A DNA stretch of 64,000 nucleotides. Source: Ignavibacteria bacterium. Lineage in GTDB: Bacteria > Bacteroidota > Ignavibacteria > Ch128b. Numbering within the stretch: the stretch's first letter is position 1; every line of letters begins with the position of its first letter. Shown piece by piece: positions 1-10,529 of the stretch. The stretch is from NCBI GenBank assembly GCA_016873845.1, contig VGVX01000004.1, positions 39,344-103,343 of the forward strand. Direction: 5' to 3'. Both the position numbers and the translations under genes were made by a program. The notes under the pieces are model-generated. The model worked only from the letters and a program-made list of their open reading frames with translations, searched no databases and had not been told where the DNA came from.

Positions 1-1641
1 AATAAAACTTCCAATCGGGCGTTTCGGATCTTTTAAGCCTGCTCTTGCACGTCGAATTGCTTTAGTGAGTTTAATGATTGCTTCATCTTGACCGATTATT
101 TGCTTTTTGATCGTCTCTTCCATCTTGAGCAGTTTTTCAGATTCTGATTGCGCAACACGAGTTACTGGTATTCCTGTCATCATAGCAACTATTGAAGCAA
201 TATCTTCTTCGCCAACTTCATGTACAACCGAGCTTGTTTCTTTTTCCCACTCTTTCTTTGCTTTCTCAAGTTCATTTTGGAATTTATGTTCCATATCACG
301 GAGCCGAGCCGCTTCTTCATAGTTTTGACTTTTTACAACCTGAATTTTCTGCTGCTTGATCTTCACAATTTCTTCTTCAAGGTCAAGAATTTCTTGAGGA
401 ACATGTATGTTCGCGAGATGAACTCTGGCGCCGGCTTCATCTAAAACATCAATTGCTTTGTCGGGCAAATGTCTATCTGTAATGTATCTGTCACTCAGCA
501 CAACTGAAGATTTCACTGCATCATCTGTATATCGAACACTGTGATGCTCTTCATATCTGTATTTTATATTTTCAAGTATCTCGATTGTTTCGTCGACCGT
601 TGTTGGATCAACAAGAATCTTTTGAAATCTTCTATCAAGAGCTCCATCTTTTTCGATGTACTGTCGATATTCATCAAGCGTAGTCGCACCAATGCACTGC
701 AGTTCACCTCTAGCAAGTGCCGGCTTAAACATATTCGATGCATCCAATGAACCAGATGCACCTCCTGCACCGACTATCGTGTGTAGTTCATCAATGAAGA
801 GTATTACCTCTTTTGCTTTTTCTAATTCATTCATTAATGCTTTCATTCGTTCTTCGAACTGACCACGATATTTGGTGCCAGCAACAAGTGCAGCTAAATC
901 CAACGTAACAACTCTTTTATCGTATAATACTCGCGGGACTTTCTTTTGAATTATTCTTAATGCCAATCCTTCTGCAATCGCAGTTTTTCCAACGCCTTGT
1001 TCACCGATCAAGACAGGATTATTTTTTTTCCGCCGGCTGAGAATTTGAACAACTCGTTCAATTTCTTTTTCTCTCCCGATAACTGGATCCAATTTATCTT
1101 CTGCTGCGAGTTTAGTTAAATCTCTTCCAAAATTATCCAAAACCGGAGTTTTAGTTTTATCAGGCTTTCGTTCGTATGGGACATGACTTGGTGTGGAAGA
1201 TGATTTTCCACTCATTATATTATTTAATTCAGAACGGGCTGAATCGTATGATACATGAAATTGATGCAGAATCTGACATGCAATGTTCTCTTCATCTCGT
1301 AATAACGAAAGTAGTAAATGCTCAGTCCCAATGACTTCAGCTTTGTAAATCTTTGATTCTATTTGTGTAATTCGGAGTACTTTCTCAGCTGATTTTGTAA
1401 GCGGTATATTTCCGATTGTTAAGGTTCCACCCGAAGTTCTTACTGTATCTTCGACTGCTCGCTTAAGTTTCAGAAGATCTACACCAAGGTTCTTAAGAAT
1501 TCTTATCGCAATCCCTTCTCCTTCGCGAATCAATCCAAGCAGTAAATGTTCCGTGCCAATGTAGTCATGACCTAAACGTAAAGCTTCTTCGCGACTGAGT
1601 CTTATCACATCTTGTACTCTATTTGAAAAATTTCCGTCCAT
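1..1641 (-). CDS. clpC: ATP-dependent Clp protease ATP-binding subunit ClpC (C-terminus cut by window edge)
   Basis: Reading the minus strand from the ATG at 1641 gives 547 residues open to the window edge; the family is usually a little over 800 residues, so the second ATPase domain is mostly missing here. Visible in order: two Clp N-terminal repeats (each with an IGTEHLLL motif), the first AAA+ domain with Walker [10 protein letters not shown] and Walker B VILFIDE, and a central UVR-like coiled segment ([15 protein letters not shown]). The UVR segment is what separates ClpC from ClpA and ClpB. It unfolds substrates for the ClpP peptidase in the cytoplasm. An AAAGGAAAG ribosome-binding site precedes the start. 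It is divergent from the macro-domain gene. Confidence 0.95.
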   Translation of the reverse strand, partial: MDGNFSNRVQDVIRLSREEALRLGHDYIGTEHLLLGLIREGEGIAIRILKNLGVDLLKLKRAVEDTVRTSGGTLTIGNIPLTKSAEKVLRITQIESKIYKAEVIGTEHLLLSLLRDEENIACQILHQFHVSYDSARSELNNIMSGKSSSTPSHVPYERKPDKTKTPVLDNFGRDLTKLAAEDKLDPVIGREKEIERVVQILSRRKKNNPVLIGEQGVGKTAIAEGLALRIIQKKVPRVLYDKRVVTLDLAALVAGTKYRGQFEERMKALMNELEKAKEVILFIDELHTIVGAGGASGSLDASNMFKPALARGELQCIGATTLDEYRQYIEKDGALDRRFQKILVDPTTVDETIEILENIKYRYEEHHSVRYTDDAVKSSVVLSDRYITDRHLPDKAIDVLDEAGARVHLANIHVPQEILDLEEEIVKIKQQKIQVVKSQNYEEAARLRDMEHKFQNELEKAKKEWEKETSSVVHEVGEEDIASIVAMMTGIPVTRVAQSESEKLLKMEETIKKQIIGQDEAIIKLTKAIRRARAGLKDPKRPIGSFI

Positions 1642-1788
1642 TTCTTTCCTTTTGCTCTAAGTCAATATTATTATCGGTGAAAATATAGCTAATTAGAGAT
1701 GCTTATTCAAGGAAGCTAATTATAAATCTTTTTCGTACTTTTACACCAAGAGCCTGAATACAATAAATTGTTTGAAAATCTGATAAAA

Positions 1789-2298
1789 ATGAAGATTTTT
1801 ATTAAAAAAGGTGATATCACAATTTCAGAAACCGATGCAATTGTCAATGCAGCGAATGACCATCTTTGGATGGGAGCTGGTGTTGCAGGTGCAATTAAAC
1901 GTGTCGGTGGAAGCATTATTGAAGCTGAGGCAGTTTCAAAAGGTCCAATACCTATAGGGTCTGCAATAGAAACAAATTCCGGAATCCTCTTATCGAAATT
2001 TGTTATACATGCAGCAGTAATGGGTCAGGATTTAATCACCTCAGAATTATATATTCGAGATGCAACGTTAAACACGCTCAAGCTTTGTGATAAATTGCAG
2101 ATCAGTTCAGTTTCATTTCCAGCTTTCGGGACTGGAGTCGGTGGATTTTCAAAAGAGAAGTGTGCGGAGACAATGTTGAATGCTGTATTAAACTACCAGC
2201 CGCAGAGTCTCGAGGAAATTCACTTTTATTTATTCGATGAGGAAACCAAAAATATTTTTCAAAGCACTTATGAAGGATTGATTTGTGAAGCAGATTGA
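1789..2298 (+). CDS. Macro domain protein (ADP-ribose binding or hydrolysis)
   Basis: A protein of about 169 residues made almost entirely of one macro domain. The N-terminal GDITISETDAIVNAAND motif, the glycine-rich MGAGVAGAI loop and the later FPAFGTGVGGF loop are the ADP-ribose-binding signatures. Family members bind ADP-ribose or remove it from proteins, nucleic acids or O-acetyl-ADP-ribose; which activity applies here cannot be told. I start at the ATG at 1789, because the domain begins directly there; a TTG at 1768 would add seven residues with no better ribosome-binding site. It stands alone between clpC and floA, with about 80 bases before floA. Confidence 0.85.
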   Translation: MKIFIKKGDITISETDAIVNAANDHLWMGAGVAGAIKRVGGSIIEAEAVSKGPIPIGSAIETNSGILLSKFVIHAAVMGQDLITSELYIRDATLNTLKLCDKLQISSVSFPAFGTGVGGFSKEKCAETMLNAVLNYQPQSLEEIHFYLFDEETKNIFQSTYEGLICEAD

Positions 2299-2378
2299 TT
2301 TGACAAAGCGATTCAATTTTATTAAGAAGTAAATATTAACTATATTTTTCAAAAATCTAATTATTTAATGGAGAAAAA

Positions 2379-3365
2379 ATGGAAGCATTAACGGGATTAG
2401 CATTTCTTATAATTATCGGACTAATACTTTTTCTAATCATATTTACCTATTTCATCCCTGTAGGATTATGGATCACAGCATATTTTGCCGGAGTAAAGGT
2501 TAAAATATTTTCCGATTTGGTCGGAATGAGGCTGAGGAAAGTCCCACCTCAAATTATCGTAAAAAGTTTAATCACTGCTACTAAAGCTGGAATCGTTGTC
2601 GAAACCGGTAAACTCGAAGCTCACTATCTTGCTGGCGGAAACGTTCAAAAAGTAATCAATGCTCTTATCTCAGCGGATAAAGCAAATATCGATTTAAGCT
2701 TTGAACGAGCAACAGCAATAGACCTCGCTGGCAGAGATGTATTAGAAGCAGTAAAAATGAGCGTCAATCCAAAAGTTATTGAGACACCGCCTATCGCAGC
2801 TATTGCAAAAGATGGAATTCAAGTTCGGGCAATCGCACGAGTTACTGTTCGAGCCAACATTGAACGATTGGTTGGCGGTGCAGGTGAAGCAACAATTATT
2901 GCAAGAGTTGGTGAAGGAATTGTCACTACAATTGGTTCATCCAATTCTCATAAAGAAGTACTTGAAAATCCCGATCGAATTTCTAAGACTGTTTTAGAAA
3001 AAGGATTGGATGCAGGAACCGCATTTGAAATTTTATCAATCGATATTGCGGATGTCGATGTTGGTGAGAACATTGGTGCAAAATTGCAGACAGACCAAGC
3101 GGAAGCCGACTTGAAAATTGCCCGTGCAAAAGCCGAAGAGAGACGCGCAGCTGCAGTTGCAACCGAACAAGAAATGGTCGCAGAAGTACAAAAGATGAAA
3201 GCAAAAGTTATTGAAGCCGAAGCTGAAATTCCAAAAGCTATTGCTGAAGCATTTAGAGAAGGGAATCTCGGTATAATGGATTACTACAATATTCGCAACA
3301 TTCAAGCTGATACAGATATGCGGCAATCTATTTCAAAAGGTCCCGGCAAAAAAGAAGAAAAATAA
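2379..3365 (+). CDS. floA: Flotillin-like protein FloA (SPFH/band 7 family)
   Basis: A 328-residue protein with an N-terminal hydrophobic hairpin (about residues 5-40), an SPFH core, and an alanine/glutamate-rich flotillin coiled coil near residues 230-295 (repeats such as [12 protein letters not shown]). Length and layout match bacterial FloA, which forms membrane microdomain scaffolds in the inner membrane. In many bacteria floA follows an NfeD-type gene; none is present here. A GGAG ribosome-binding site lies just before the ATG. The stop codon abuts the start of the next gene, so the two are probably translated from one message. Confidence 0.93.
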   Translation: MEALTGLAFLIIIGLILFLIIFTYFIPVGLWITAYFAGVKVKIFSDLVGMRLRKVPPQIIVKSLITATKAGIVVETGKLEAHYLAGGNVQKVINALISADKANIDLSFERATAIDLAGRDVLEAVKMSVNPKVIETPPIAAIAKDGIQVRAIARVTVRANIERLVGGAGEATIIARVGEGIVTTIGSSNSHKEVLENPDRISKTVLEKGLDAGTAFEILSIDIADVDVGENIGAKLQTDQAEADLKIARAKAEERRAAAVATEQEMVAEVQKMKAKVIEAEAEIPKAIAEAFREGNLGIMDYYNIRNIQADTDMRQSISKGPGKKEEK

Positions 3366-3929
3366 ATGGAAAACATTTTTGACATACTGTTAATTCTATT
3401 TATAGCTTATGCTTTACTTTCTCCATTCTTTAAAAAGAAAAAGCCGCAGCAGATTCCCAAAAGAACGGAACAGCAGCAAGAACATTACGAGGATGTTTCA
3501 ATTCCGGATGAAGCTGAAACAACACAAGATGTTCTCGCTGAAATTGAAGATCTCCTAGGAATAAAACGCGAACGAGAAACTTTCCCCGATGAACGACAAA
3601 CTGAAACAGAGGTCATAATTGATGGCAAATATTCTGATAAATCTGATGACCAGTTTAAGTTCAAATCTAAAGATACTCAATCAGAAAGTTTCAAGTTCAA
3701 AGCGGCGGCTGTCGAGCATATAGATAAGAAGAAAAAAATCGAGGCAGATTTTGCTCAACCCATTCTCGATCTTTACAATTATGACAGCACTGTCAAATTG
3801 GCTGATGAAGAACAAGTAAAAGAAAAATTCGATATTTCATTCAAAGGATACACCGACCTTCAGAAAGGAATGATCTTTAAAGAAATTTTAGACAAACCGC
3901 GTGCATACAAAAAATATTCACGATGGTAA
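3366..3929 (+). CDS. Hypothetical membrane-anchored protein
   Basis: A 187-residue protein that I do not recognise as a named family. One N-terminal membrane segment (about residues 5-22) is followed by a KKKK cluster, which suggests a cytoplasmic tail. The middle is long, acidic and polar, with low-complexity charge clusters. The last 25 residues (GMIFKEILDKPRAYKKY) look like the short conserved tail seen on small membrane proteins of this bacterial group, though I cannot confirm that without a search. It starts one base after the floA stop and overlaps the helicase start by seven bases, so it belongs to the floA transcript and may be a FloA partner (inference only). Confidence 0.75.
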   Translation: MENIFDILLILFIAYALLSPFFKKKKPQQIPKRTEQQQEHYEDVSIPDEAETTQDVLAEIEDLLGIKRERETFPDERQTETEVIIDGKYSDKSDDQFKFKSKDTQSESFKFKAAAVEHIDKKKKIEADFAQPILDLYNYDSTVKLADEEQVKEKFDISFKGYTDLQKGMIFKEILDKPRAYKKYSRW

Positions 3930-5920
3930 AAAAATACAGTCTAAAAAGAGTGTCTAATATCGGGCTCGATGAGAATCTTAAACCCATCGAGCCAAAATAT
4001 AAACTTGATTATAAAAATCTCCTAAATCCTGCACAGTTAGAAGCAGTAATGACAACCGTAGGACCTGTACTTGTAATTGCTGGTGCAGGGACTGGGAAGA
4101 CTCGCACGCTTGTATTTCGAGTTGCAAGATTAATAGAATCTGGAGTGAATCCTGGCTCAATTCTTCTTCTTACATTTACTCGCAAAGCCGCTCAGGAAAT
4201 GCTGCGGCGGGCTGCAGAGCTAATCGATTCGAGAGCTGAAAAAGTTGCAGGCGGGACATTCCATTCATTCGCCAATTTAATTTTGAGAAAATTCGCGAAT
4301 AAAATTGGGCTGAGTTCAACTTTCACAATTCTTGATCAATCTGACAGCGAAGATGTCATCAATCTTCTTAGAGGCAATTTAGGTTTTGATAAAAACAAAA
4401 GAAGATTTCCGAAGAAACAAGCTCTTGCCGATATTTTCAGCCTGGCAGTTAATCGCCAAAGATCTGTTGAGGAAATCGTTCGTGAAGATTATCATCATTT
4501 CATCGATTCACTTGATGATATACTCTTATTAAATAAAGAATATCATGAGTTCAAAAAACGAAATTCGATGCTTGATTACGACGATTTACTTCTAACGTTA
4601 AAAAAGCTTCTTATTGAGAATGAGGATTTCAGAAAATACATTCATCGGACTTATAAATATATTATGGTGGATGAATTTCAAGATACCAACAAACTTCAAG
4701 CTGATATCGTGACTTTGCTTGGCGGATCGCGGAATATTATGGTTGTCGGAGATGACTCGCAGAGTATCTATTCTTTTAGAGGAGCGAACTTTAAGAACAT
4801 AATCGATTTCCCAAATCAATTTAAAGATGCTAAGCTTATAACTATCGAAGAGAATTATCGCAGCACGCAGGCAATTTTGAATTACACAAATGAAATCATT
4901 GCCCACGCTAAGGAAAAATTCCCAAAGGTTTTATTCACAAAAAATTCTTTTGGCGAGCTCCCCTATTTAGTTTCTGCAGATAGTGATAATCTTCAGTCGA
5001 AGTTCATAGTCGATAAGGTCCTCGAATTGCGAGAGGAAGGAATCGATTTAAAAGAAATTGCCGTTCTATTTCGGTCGGGATATCTCTCGTTTGATTTGGA
5101 AATTGAGTTGAATAAAGTCGGAATTCCATTTAAAAAATTCGGCGGGATGAAATTTATTGAAACCGCCCATGTGAAAGACTTAATCAGTCTATTGCGAATA
5201 ATAAACAATCCAGTTGACAAAATAAGCTGGTTTAGAGTTCTTCAGCTCCTTGCCGGCATCGGGCCCAAAAAAGCACGTGACATTATAGATGAGATTGAAA
5301 AAACTTCAAAAACAAAATTCGATCTCCAAAAATTTATCCGTAATAAAAATTATCCCGAAAATGTTCTTACGCTTTTCGAGACATTAACAAAATCATCAAA
5401 GCCGTCTCTTACCCCATCGGATCGATTAAGTTTAATAATTCCCTATTACGAACCATTGCTGAGAGAAAAGTACGACGACTTTCACAAACGACTGAAAGAC
5501 CTTGAAATCTTTCAAATGATTAGTGAAAATTATAGATCGTTGAACTCATTTCTTGATGACCTTGCACTCGAGCCTCCGAGTTCAAGCGTGTATGATATTG
5601 CTGCTTCTGGAAATGAAGAAGAATTCTTGACCTTAAGTACAATTCACTCTGCAAAAGGACTGGAGTGGCATTCCGTTTTTGTAATTTCTGTAGTCGAGGG
5701 TTTTTTCCCCAGTGCACGATCTGCAGAATCATTCGACGACATTGAAGAAGAACGGCGATTGATGTATGTTGCATGCACGAGAGCAAAAAGAAATCTCTTT
5801 ATCACATATCCGATGACTATGTTCGAAAGAGGTAATGGTTTAATCTATACAAAAATATCTAGGTTCTTATCACCAATAAACAATCAACATTTTGATGAGT
5901 GGGTATTAAATGAAGAATAA
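3923..5920 (+). CDS. UvrD/Rep/PcrA-type ATP-dependent DNA helicase
   Basis: A 665-residue superfamily 1A helicase. Motif I is AGAGTGKT (about residue 51), followed by LLLTFTRKAA (motif Ia), VDEFQDTN (motif II), VVGDDSQSIYSFRGA (motif III), ENYRSTQ (motif IV) and TIHSAKGLEW (motif V) with YVACTRAK (motif VI) near the C-terminus. It unwinds DNA 3' to 5' in repair or replication restart. The length is close to PcrA/Rep; I cannot decide between Rep, PcrA and a lineage-specific paralog. It overlaps its upstream neighbour by seven bases and the downstream lipoprotein gene by eleven. Confidence 0.93.
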   Translation: MVKKYSLKRVSNIGLDENLKPIEPKYKLDYKNLLNPAQLEAVMTTVGPVLVIAGAGTGKTRTLVFRVARLIESGVNPGSILLLTFTRKAAQEMLRRAAELIDSRAEKVAGGTFHSFANLILRKFANKIGLSSTFTILDQSDSEDVINLLRGNLGFDKNKRRFPKKQALADIFSLAVNRQRSVEEIVREDYHHFIDSLDDILLLNKEYHEFKKRNSMLDYDDLLLTLKKLLIENEDFRKYIHRTYKYIMVDEFQDTNKLQADIVTLLGGSRNIMVVGDDSQSIYSFRGANFKNIIDFPNQFKDAKLITIEENYRSTQAILNYTNEIIAHAKEKFPKVLFTKNSFGELPYLVSADSDNLQSKFIVDKVLELREEGIDLKEIAVLFRSGYLSFDLEIELNKVGIPFKKFGGMKFIETAHVKDLISLLRIINNPVDKISWFRVLQLLAGIGPKKARDIIDEIEKTSKTKFDLQKFIRNKNYPENVLTLFETLTKSSKPSLTPSDRLSLIIPYYEPLLREKYDDFHKRLKDLEIFQMISENYRSLNSFLDDLALEPPSSSVYDIAASGNEEEFLTLSTIHSAKGLEWHSVFVISVVEGFFPSARSAESFDDIEEERRLMYVACTRAKRNLFITYPMTMFERGNGLIYTKISRFLSPINNQHFDEWVLNEE

Positions 5921-7523
5921 TATAAAAGTTTTCGTGCCACTATTTTTAATAACAACAATTACTGCGAGTATTTTTATGGGCTGCCCCGGTGCAAAACGAG
6001 ACGAGCTTGAATTCCTCCGCAGCGAGGTAGATTCTCTTAGAACAGAAGTTTTGGAATTTATACTTCAATCGAACAGATTGGAATTTGACAATTACGTTTA
6101 CGGCAGTAAGCTAAATCTCAACAATCTCTATAAAAAATCCCCCCACTTATTCACGATTGAAAATATTAATACTATCAATGAGCTTTTAAAACTTGAACAG
6201 CGGCCTGAACGTGTTGATAAACTTGAAAGACTCAAAGTTCACATTTATACTGAAATCGTTAAAAAATCAACCGCGGCTTTATCAGATAAAATTGAAAATC
6301 AAATGAGCAGCGGTTTGGTCTATACAGATCGAGGAGCAATTCCCTTTTACAATTTGAGAAGCCAGATAGCAAATGAGAAAATTCAATCAAAGAGAGAAAG
6401 ACTTTATAAGTCAGCGAATTCGATTTACAAGGAGCTAAATATAAATTATCGAAAACTTTATCAAATCAGAAAGAGCATCATTTTAGATTCACTTGGATTT
6501 AAATCATTCAATCAATTTGGTGCAATGGTTCGAAGTGAAGATCTCAATAAATTTTCGAAGAGTGTTGAAGGTTTTATAAGCTCAACAAACGAGCTTTATT
6601 TTATTTTGCTCGATGACATTTTAAGAACAAATAAACTTAATCGTGATAATTTTTTCCGATACGATGTTTCAAGATTACTTCGCAACGATAAATTCGATAA
6701 AGCTTTCCCAAAAGATAGTCTTGTGAGTGTTTGGAAAAACTCTTTCTCTTCAATGGGTTTTGAAATTGATACGATGAGAAACATCATTCTCGATATGGAA
6801 AATCGACCAACGAAAAATCCTAGAGCAGCTTGTTTTACTATCGAGATCCCGACAGATATTCGAATGAGCATTAAGCCAATTGGCGGATTTGACGATTATG
6901 CGGCTCTCTTCCACGAAACAGGACACGCATTACATTATGCCCTCACCACAGAAAAGTTTATGGAGTTCCAATACCTTGGGAATTATACGAATTCTGAAAC
7001 ATACTCTTTTTTATTCGAACATTTGTTGGATGAACCTCATTGGTTAAAAAACTTTTTAGGGATGAAGGAGCCAGAATTTAAATCTTTTATAAAATTCAGA
7101 ACTTTTCAACGATTGTACATGGCGAGAAGATATTGCGCAAAGTTTATTTACGAGTATCAATTGATTGACTCTTTTGAAAATGCGCCAGATAAGTATTCGG
7201 AAATTTTAAGTACCGTGTTGGGCTATAAACAACATCCATCTGATAAAAATTACTACTTAGATGATGTTGATGATTTCTTCTACACAGTTGATTATCTTCG
7301 GGCATGGTTTATCGAAGCAATGTTTAAAACAAAAATACGCGAATTGTATGGTCATAACTGGTTCGAGAATAAATCACTTGCAGATTATATGAAGGACTAT
7401 TTCTCAGCCGGACAGAGATTCTACATCGATAAATTTATACAGAAGATCGGTTTCATAGATCTCGATCCAAAATTTCTTGCGAATGAATTAAATGAAATGC
7501 GTTCATTCGCTCGTGCTAAATAA
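5910..7523 (+). CDS. Zinc metallopeptidase, M2/M3-like gluzincin, lipoprotein
   Basis: A 537-residue protein. The N-terminus has a hydrophobic stretch ending FMGC at about residue 25, a plausible lipobox, so it is probably an exported lipoprotein. The zinc site is HETGHALHYAL at residues 335-345 (HExxH), and the gluzincin glutamate is likely in the NYTNSETYSFLFEHL segment about 25 residues later. The overall all-helical layout fits the M3/M2 oligopeptidase fold. Substrate is unknown. An N-terminal coiled coil (EFLRSEVDSLRTEVLEF) follows the lipobox. It overlaps the helicase gene by eleven bases, so it is co-transcribed with it, with no obvious functional link. Confidence 0.8.
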   Translation: MKNNIKVFVPLFLITTITASIFMGCPGAKRDELEFLRSEVDSLRTEVLEFILQSNRLEFDNYVYGSKLNLNNLYKKSPHLFTIENINTINELLKLEQRPERVDKLERLKVHIYTEIVKKSTAALSDKIENQMSSGLVYTDRGAIPFYNLRSQIANEKIQSKRERLYKSANSIYKELNINYRKLYQIRKSIILDSLGFKSFNQFGAMVRSEDLNKFSKSVEGFISSTNELYFILLDDILRTNKLNRDNFFRYDVSRLLRNDKFDKAFPKDSLVSVWKNSFSSMGFEIDTMRNIILDMENRPTKNPRAACFTIEIPTDIRMSIKPIGGFDDYAALFHETGHALHYALTTEKFMEFQYLGNYTNSETYSFLFEHLLDEPHWLKNFLGMKEPEFKSFIKFRTFQRLYMARRYCAKFIYEYQLIDSFENAPDKYSEILSTVLGYKQHPSDKNYYLDDVDDFFYTVDYLRAWFIEAMFKTKIRELYGHNWFENKSLADYMKDYFSAGQRFYIDKFIQKIGFIDLDPKFLANELNEMRSFARAK

Positions 7524-7545
7524 ACTTCAAGTTTAATTTCTGCTT

Positions 7546-8643
7546 ATGGAATTACTGCTGTCCGTGATAATTCTTTTTTTAGTCTTTTATTACTTTTTTT
7601 TAGTGCTTGTACTAATTGCTAAATTTAAGGGTACAAAGCAAAGTCAAATGCCATTCGAACAAAAATTTATCAGTGTAATTGTCTCTGCAAAAAATGAAGA
7701 AAAAAATATTAGCGGGCTGATCCGTTCTCTTGTGTCGCAAACTTATCCTTTGGAGAAGTATGAAATAATAATTGTTGATGACTATTCAACTGACTCGACA
7801 CGCGAATTAATTTTAAAAGCATCAAATGAATTATTAAATCTTAGATATATAGATAACCGAAACAATCCCTCGATGGACAAAGGGAAAAAATCTGCACTTA
7901 CATACGGAATTTCTCAATCAAATGGCGAGATAATTCTCCTCACCGATGCAGATTGCAGACCAGGTAAAGATTGGATAACAAGTGTTACATCTCAATTTGA
8001 TTCCGAAATATCCGCTGTTATTGGTTTTTCACCGTTCGCCGTTAAAAAAGGATTTTTTAATACATTTATCAGGTATGAAAATATTAAATCTTCTTTTCTA
8101 ATGAGCGTTTTCTATTTTATTGGGCTCCCATACTTGAGCTTTGGCAGAAATTTCGCTTACAGGCGAAGCGTTTTCGAAATGATTCGCGGCTTCACGTCAA
8201 TCAATCATTCTCTTAGCGGAGATGATGATTTGTTCCTCCAAAGATTGCGGAAAAGCGGCAAAAATATTCAATTAACTTCTGCGAAAGATTCAATTGTTTT
8301 TTCAGAACCAGCGGATTCGATTAAAAAATATTTCCGACAAAAGACGAGACATCTATCTGCTAGTAAATACTATCCAATGAAATTAAAATTTTTACTTGGT
8401 GCATACTACATAGGAAATTTATTTTTGACAATTACATTTTTGGTATCCATACTTTTTAGCCGAATTGATTTAGCTCTGCTCTCGCTTCCTAAATTTTTAC
8501 TTGATGTTGTATCAATCTCTTATACTTCTAGGAAAATAAGTTCAAGCCTGTCTCCTCTTCAAATTATTTTCGGTGAATTGGCATATACTTTATTCTATCC
8601 AATAGTTGGAGTTTTATCTAGAAGAAAAAATATCCGATGGTGA
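7546..8643 (+). CDS. Membrane glycosyltransferase, family 2
   Basis: A 365-residue GT-A fold enzyme. An N-terminal membrane segment (residues 2-25) is followed by the family 2 core: SVIVSAKNEEKNI, the nucleotide-binding DDYSTDST motif, the metal-binding TDADC motif, an acidic GDDDLFLQR motif and a later RQKTRHLS box similar to the processive QxxRW element. Two or three membrane helices close the protein. It transfers a sugar from a nucleotide or lipid-linked donor on the cytoplasmic face of the inner membrane; the acceptor is unknown. It overlaps the methyltransferase by seven bases, so the two probably act on the same envelope glycan or lipid. Confidence 0.85.
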   Translation: MELLLSVIILFLVFYYFFLVLVLIAKFKGTKQSQMPFEQKFISVIVSAKNEEKNISGLIRSLVSQTYPLEKYEIIIVDDYSTDSTRELILKASNELLNLRYIDNRNNPSMDKGKKSALTYGISQSNGEIILLTDADCRPGKDWITSVTSQFDSEISAVIGFSPFAVKKGFFNTFIRYENIKSSFLMSVFYFIGLPYLSFGRNFAYRRSVFEMIRGFTSINHSLSGDDDLFLQRLRKSGKNIQLTSAKDSIVFSEPADSIKKYFRQKTRHLSASKYYPMKLKFLLGAYYIGNLFLTITFLVSILFSRIDLALLSLPKFLLDVVSISYTSRKISSSLSPLQIIFGELAYTLFYPIVGVLSRRKNIRW

Positions 8644-9464
8644 GAATCAGTTACGAATACACAGAAGATCCTTCACACCCCAATTACACAAAATGGACTC
8701 GTTCCAAGAACGCTGCCATAAAAAAAGGGGAATTTGTCAAATCCATTTTAGCTAAATCAATAAACCTCGAAAACAAAAAAATACTTGATCTAGGGTCGGG
8801 TTCTGGTGGAACCCTGCAAAATTTTTTAGGAAGTGGTAATCAACTTTTTTCGGTTGATCATAGTGACGATAAACTTAAAGCTCAGAAAATAATATCTCAT
8901 GAATTTAATTTAATTTACAGTTTAGCTGAGAAGCTTCCCTTCAAACAAAAATATTTTGATGTTATAATTCTGCAAGATTCTCTTGAGCATTTTACAGATC
9001 CTTATAGTGTTTTGAATGAAATAAAAAACCTTCTAAATGAGGATGGAGTAATTTACATAAGCACTCCGAATAAATTTTCGATAATTAATTTATTTGCCGA
9101 TCCACACTGGGGTTTTCCTTTCGTAGCTTTGTTTCCAAGAATATTAATCCGAAAAATTTTTATTCCATTATTCCGAAGACAGGAAATCGGAAGACCCGGT
9201 GTTGCCCAACTTTTAAGTTACAAACAACTAAGAAGTTTCTTCGATGAATTATCATTGAAATCAAACATTTACACAATAGAAGCGGTTCATACACTCATCT
9301 CTAAATCTGAACAGATTATTTGGTCAAAGTTCCACATTACTTTACTAAAAATATTAGCTTCACTGAAATTTGAACGACTATTAACACTGATGGCAAACAA
9401 CAAGCCAGGAATACTAAATAGATATTTTACTCCGACTTTTTATTTTACGCTTAAGAAACGCTGA
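8637..9464 (+). CDS. Class I SAM-dependent methyltransferase
   Basis: A 275-residue protein with a Rossmann-type methyltransferase core: motif I is KKILDLGSGSGGTLQNFL (about residues 47-64), then FDVIILQDSLEHF (motif post-I/IV) and DGVIYISTPNK, typical of the Methyltransf_11/23 groups that modify lipids, quinones or sugars. A hydrophobic segment after the core may associate with the membrane. It overlaps the family 2 glycosyltransferase by seven bases. I see no feature that names the substrate; a glycolipid or polysaccharide is inferred from context. Confidence 0.82.
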   Translation: MVRISYEYTEDPSHPNYTKWTRSKNAAIKKGEFVKSILAKSINLENKKILDLGSGSGGTLQNFLGSGNQLFSVDHSDDKLKAQKIISHEFNLIYSLAEKLPFKQKYFDVIILQDSLEHFTDPYSVLNEIKNLLNEDGVIYISTPNKFSIINLFADPHWGFPFVALFPRILIRKIFIPLFRRQEIGRPGVAQLLSYKQLRSFFDELSLKSNIYTIEAVHTLISKSEQIIWSKFHITLLKILASLKFERLLTLMANNKPGILNRYFTPTFYFTLKKR

Positions 9465-9492
9465 ACGATCACTAATTTTTTGAAATATTTAA

Positions 9493-9524
9493 TTTGCCTA
9501 AACTTTTCGGAATAAATATATTCG
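9493..9524 (+). promoter_or_regulatory. Bacteroidetes-type promoter of the nucleoside salvage operon
   Basis: TTTG at 9493-9496, exactly 20 bases, then TATATTCG at 9517-9524. The Bacteroidetes housekeeping consensus is TTTG, 19-21 bases, TAnnTTTG, so this is one mismatch away. It lies 17 bases before the cdd start codon at 9542. Confidence 0.55.
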
Positions 9525-9541
9525 AATAAACTTTTTTGAGA

Positions 9542-9949
9542 ATGAAACCTATCGATTATAATCATCTAGCTGAAAAAGCAATCGAGGCAAAAAAATTTGC
9601 ACACGCACCATATTCAAACTTTCATGTAGGGGCTGCACTTTTAACTGAAAGTAACGAGATTTATACAGGCTGCAACGTTGAGAACAGCTCTTTCGGTTTA
9701 ACCATTTGTGCAGAGCGTGTTGCTGTTTTTAAGGCTTATTCAGATGGAATTCGAAAATTTAAAGCAATTGCCGTTGCATCGGATGATCAAAATTTTTGCC
9801 CGCCTTGCGGCGCATGTCGTCAAGTTCTGATGGATTTATGCGGTGACATTGATTTTGTGATGGTAGATGGAAAAATGAATTTAAAAGTGTTCAAACTTTC
9901 TGAATTGCTTCCATTCGCTTTTGGAGATGAAAATTTGAAGAGTAAATGA
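9542..9949 (+). CDS. cdd: Cytidine deaminase
   Basis: A 135-residue homotetramer-class cytidine deaminase that converts cytidine or deoxycytidine to the uridine form. The zinc and catalytic motifs are clear: [20 protein letters not shown] (the catalytic CAE) and the PPCGACRQ cysteine pair. The substrate-binding N-terminal FHVGAALL motif is also present. I start at the ATG at 9542; a TTG at 9536 in the same frame would add only two residues. It heads a four-gene salvage operon (cdd, tdk, nupC, punA), one base before tdk. Confidence 0.95.
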   Translation: MKPIDYNHLAEKAIEAKKFAHAPYSNFHVGAALLTESNEIYTGCNVENSSFGLTICAERVAVFKAYSDGIRKFKAIAVASDDQNFCPPCGACRQVLMDLCGDIDFVMVDGKMNLKVFKLSELLPFAFGDENLKSK

Positions 9950-9950
9950 T

Positions 9951-10526
9951 ATGAATGAATTTTTACAACAGCAACTTCCAAATAAAACCGGATGGATAGA
10001 AGTGATTGCCGGTTGTATGTTTAGCGGTAAAACTGAGGAACTTATTAGAAGATGCCGGCGGGCTATGATTGCCAAACAGAAAGTGATCGTATTTAAACCG
10101 AAGATCGATGATCGGTATTCTGAGAAAGAAATTGTTTCACATTCAGAGCAGTCGCTTCCATCAGAAGTCATCCAAGATGCAGATGAGATATTGAAGTTAT
10201 CCAAGGATTCACATGTTATCGGAATAGATGAAGCTCAATTTTTCAAATCCAATCTTATCGAAGTTGTAAACTCACTAGCGGATGAAGGTAAACGAGTGAT
10301 AATCGCTGGATTAGACCAAGATTACCGCGGCGTCCCATTTGAACCTATGCCCCATCTGCTCGCAATTGCGGAATATATTACAAAAACTCTTGCCATCTGC
10401 GTTGTTTGCGGAAATCCAGCCGATCGTACGCAGCGTACAATAGTAAGTAAAGACCGAGTAGTTGTGGGCGCCTCAAATATTTATGAAGCCCGCTGCAGAA
10501 AATGTCACACTATTTATGGTGAATAA
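9951..10526 (+). CDS. tdk: Thymidine kinase (type II)
   Basis: A 191-residue enzyme that phosphorylates thymidine to dTMP using ATP. Visible are the P-loop [11 protein letters not shown] (about residues 22-32), the Walker B-like IGIDEAQFF, the lasso-region [11 protein letters not shown], and the structural zinc cysteines in CVVCG and CRKCH. These are the marks of the type II TK1-like family rather than the viral type. It sits between cdd and the nucleoside transporter, so imported thymidine and deaminated cytidine are handled by adjacent genes. Confidence 0.96.
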   Translation: MNEFLQQQLPNKTGWIEVIAGCMFSGKTEELIRRCRRAMIAKQKVIVFKPKIDDRYSEKEIVSHSEQSLPSEVIQDADEILKLSKDSHVIGIDEAQFFKSNLIEVVNSLADEGKRVIIAGLDQDYRGVPFEPMPHLLAIAEYITKTLAICVVCGNPADRTQRTIVSKDRVVVGASNIYEARCRKCHTIYGE

Positions 10527-10529
10527 CTC

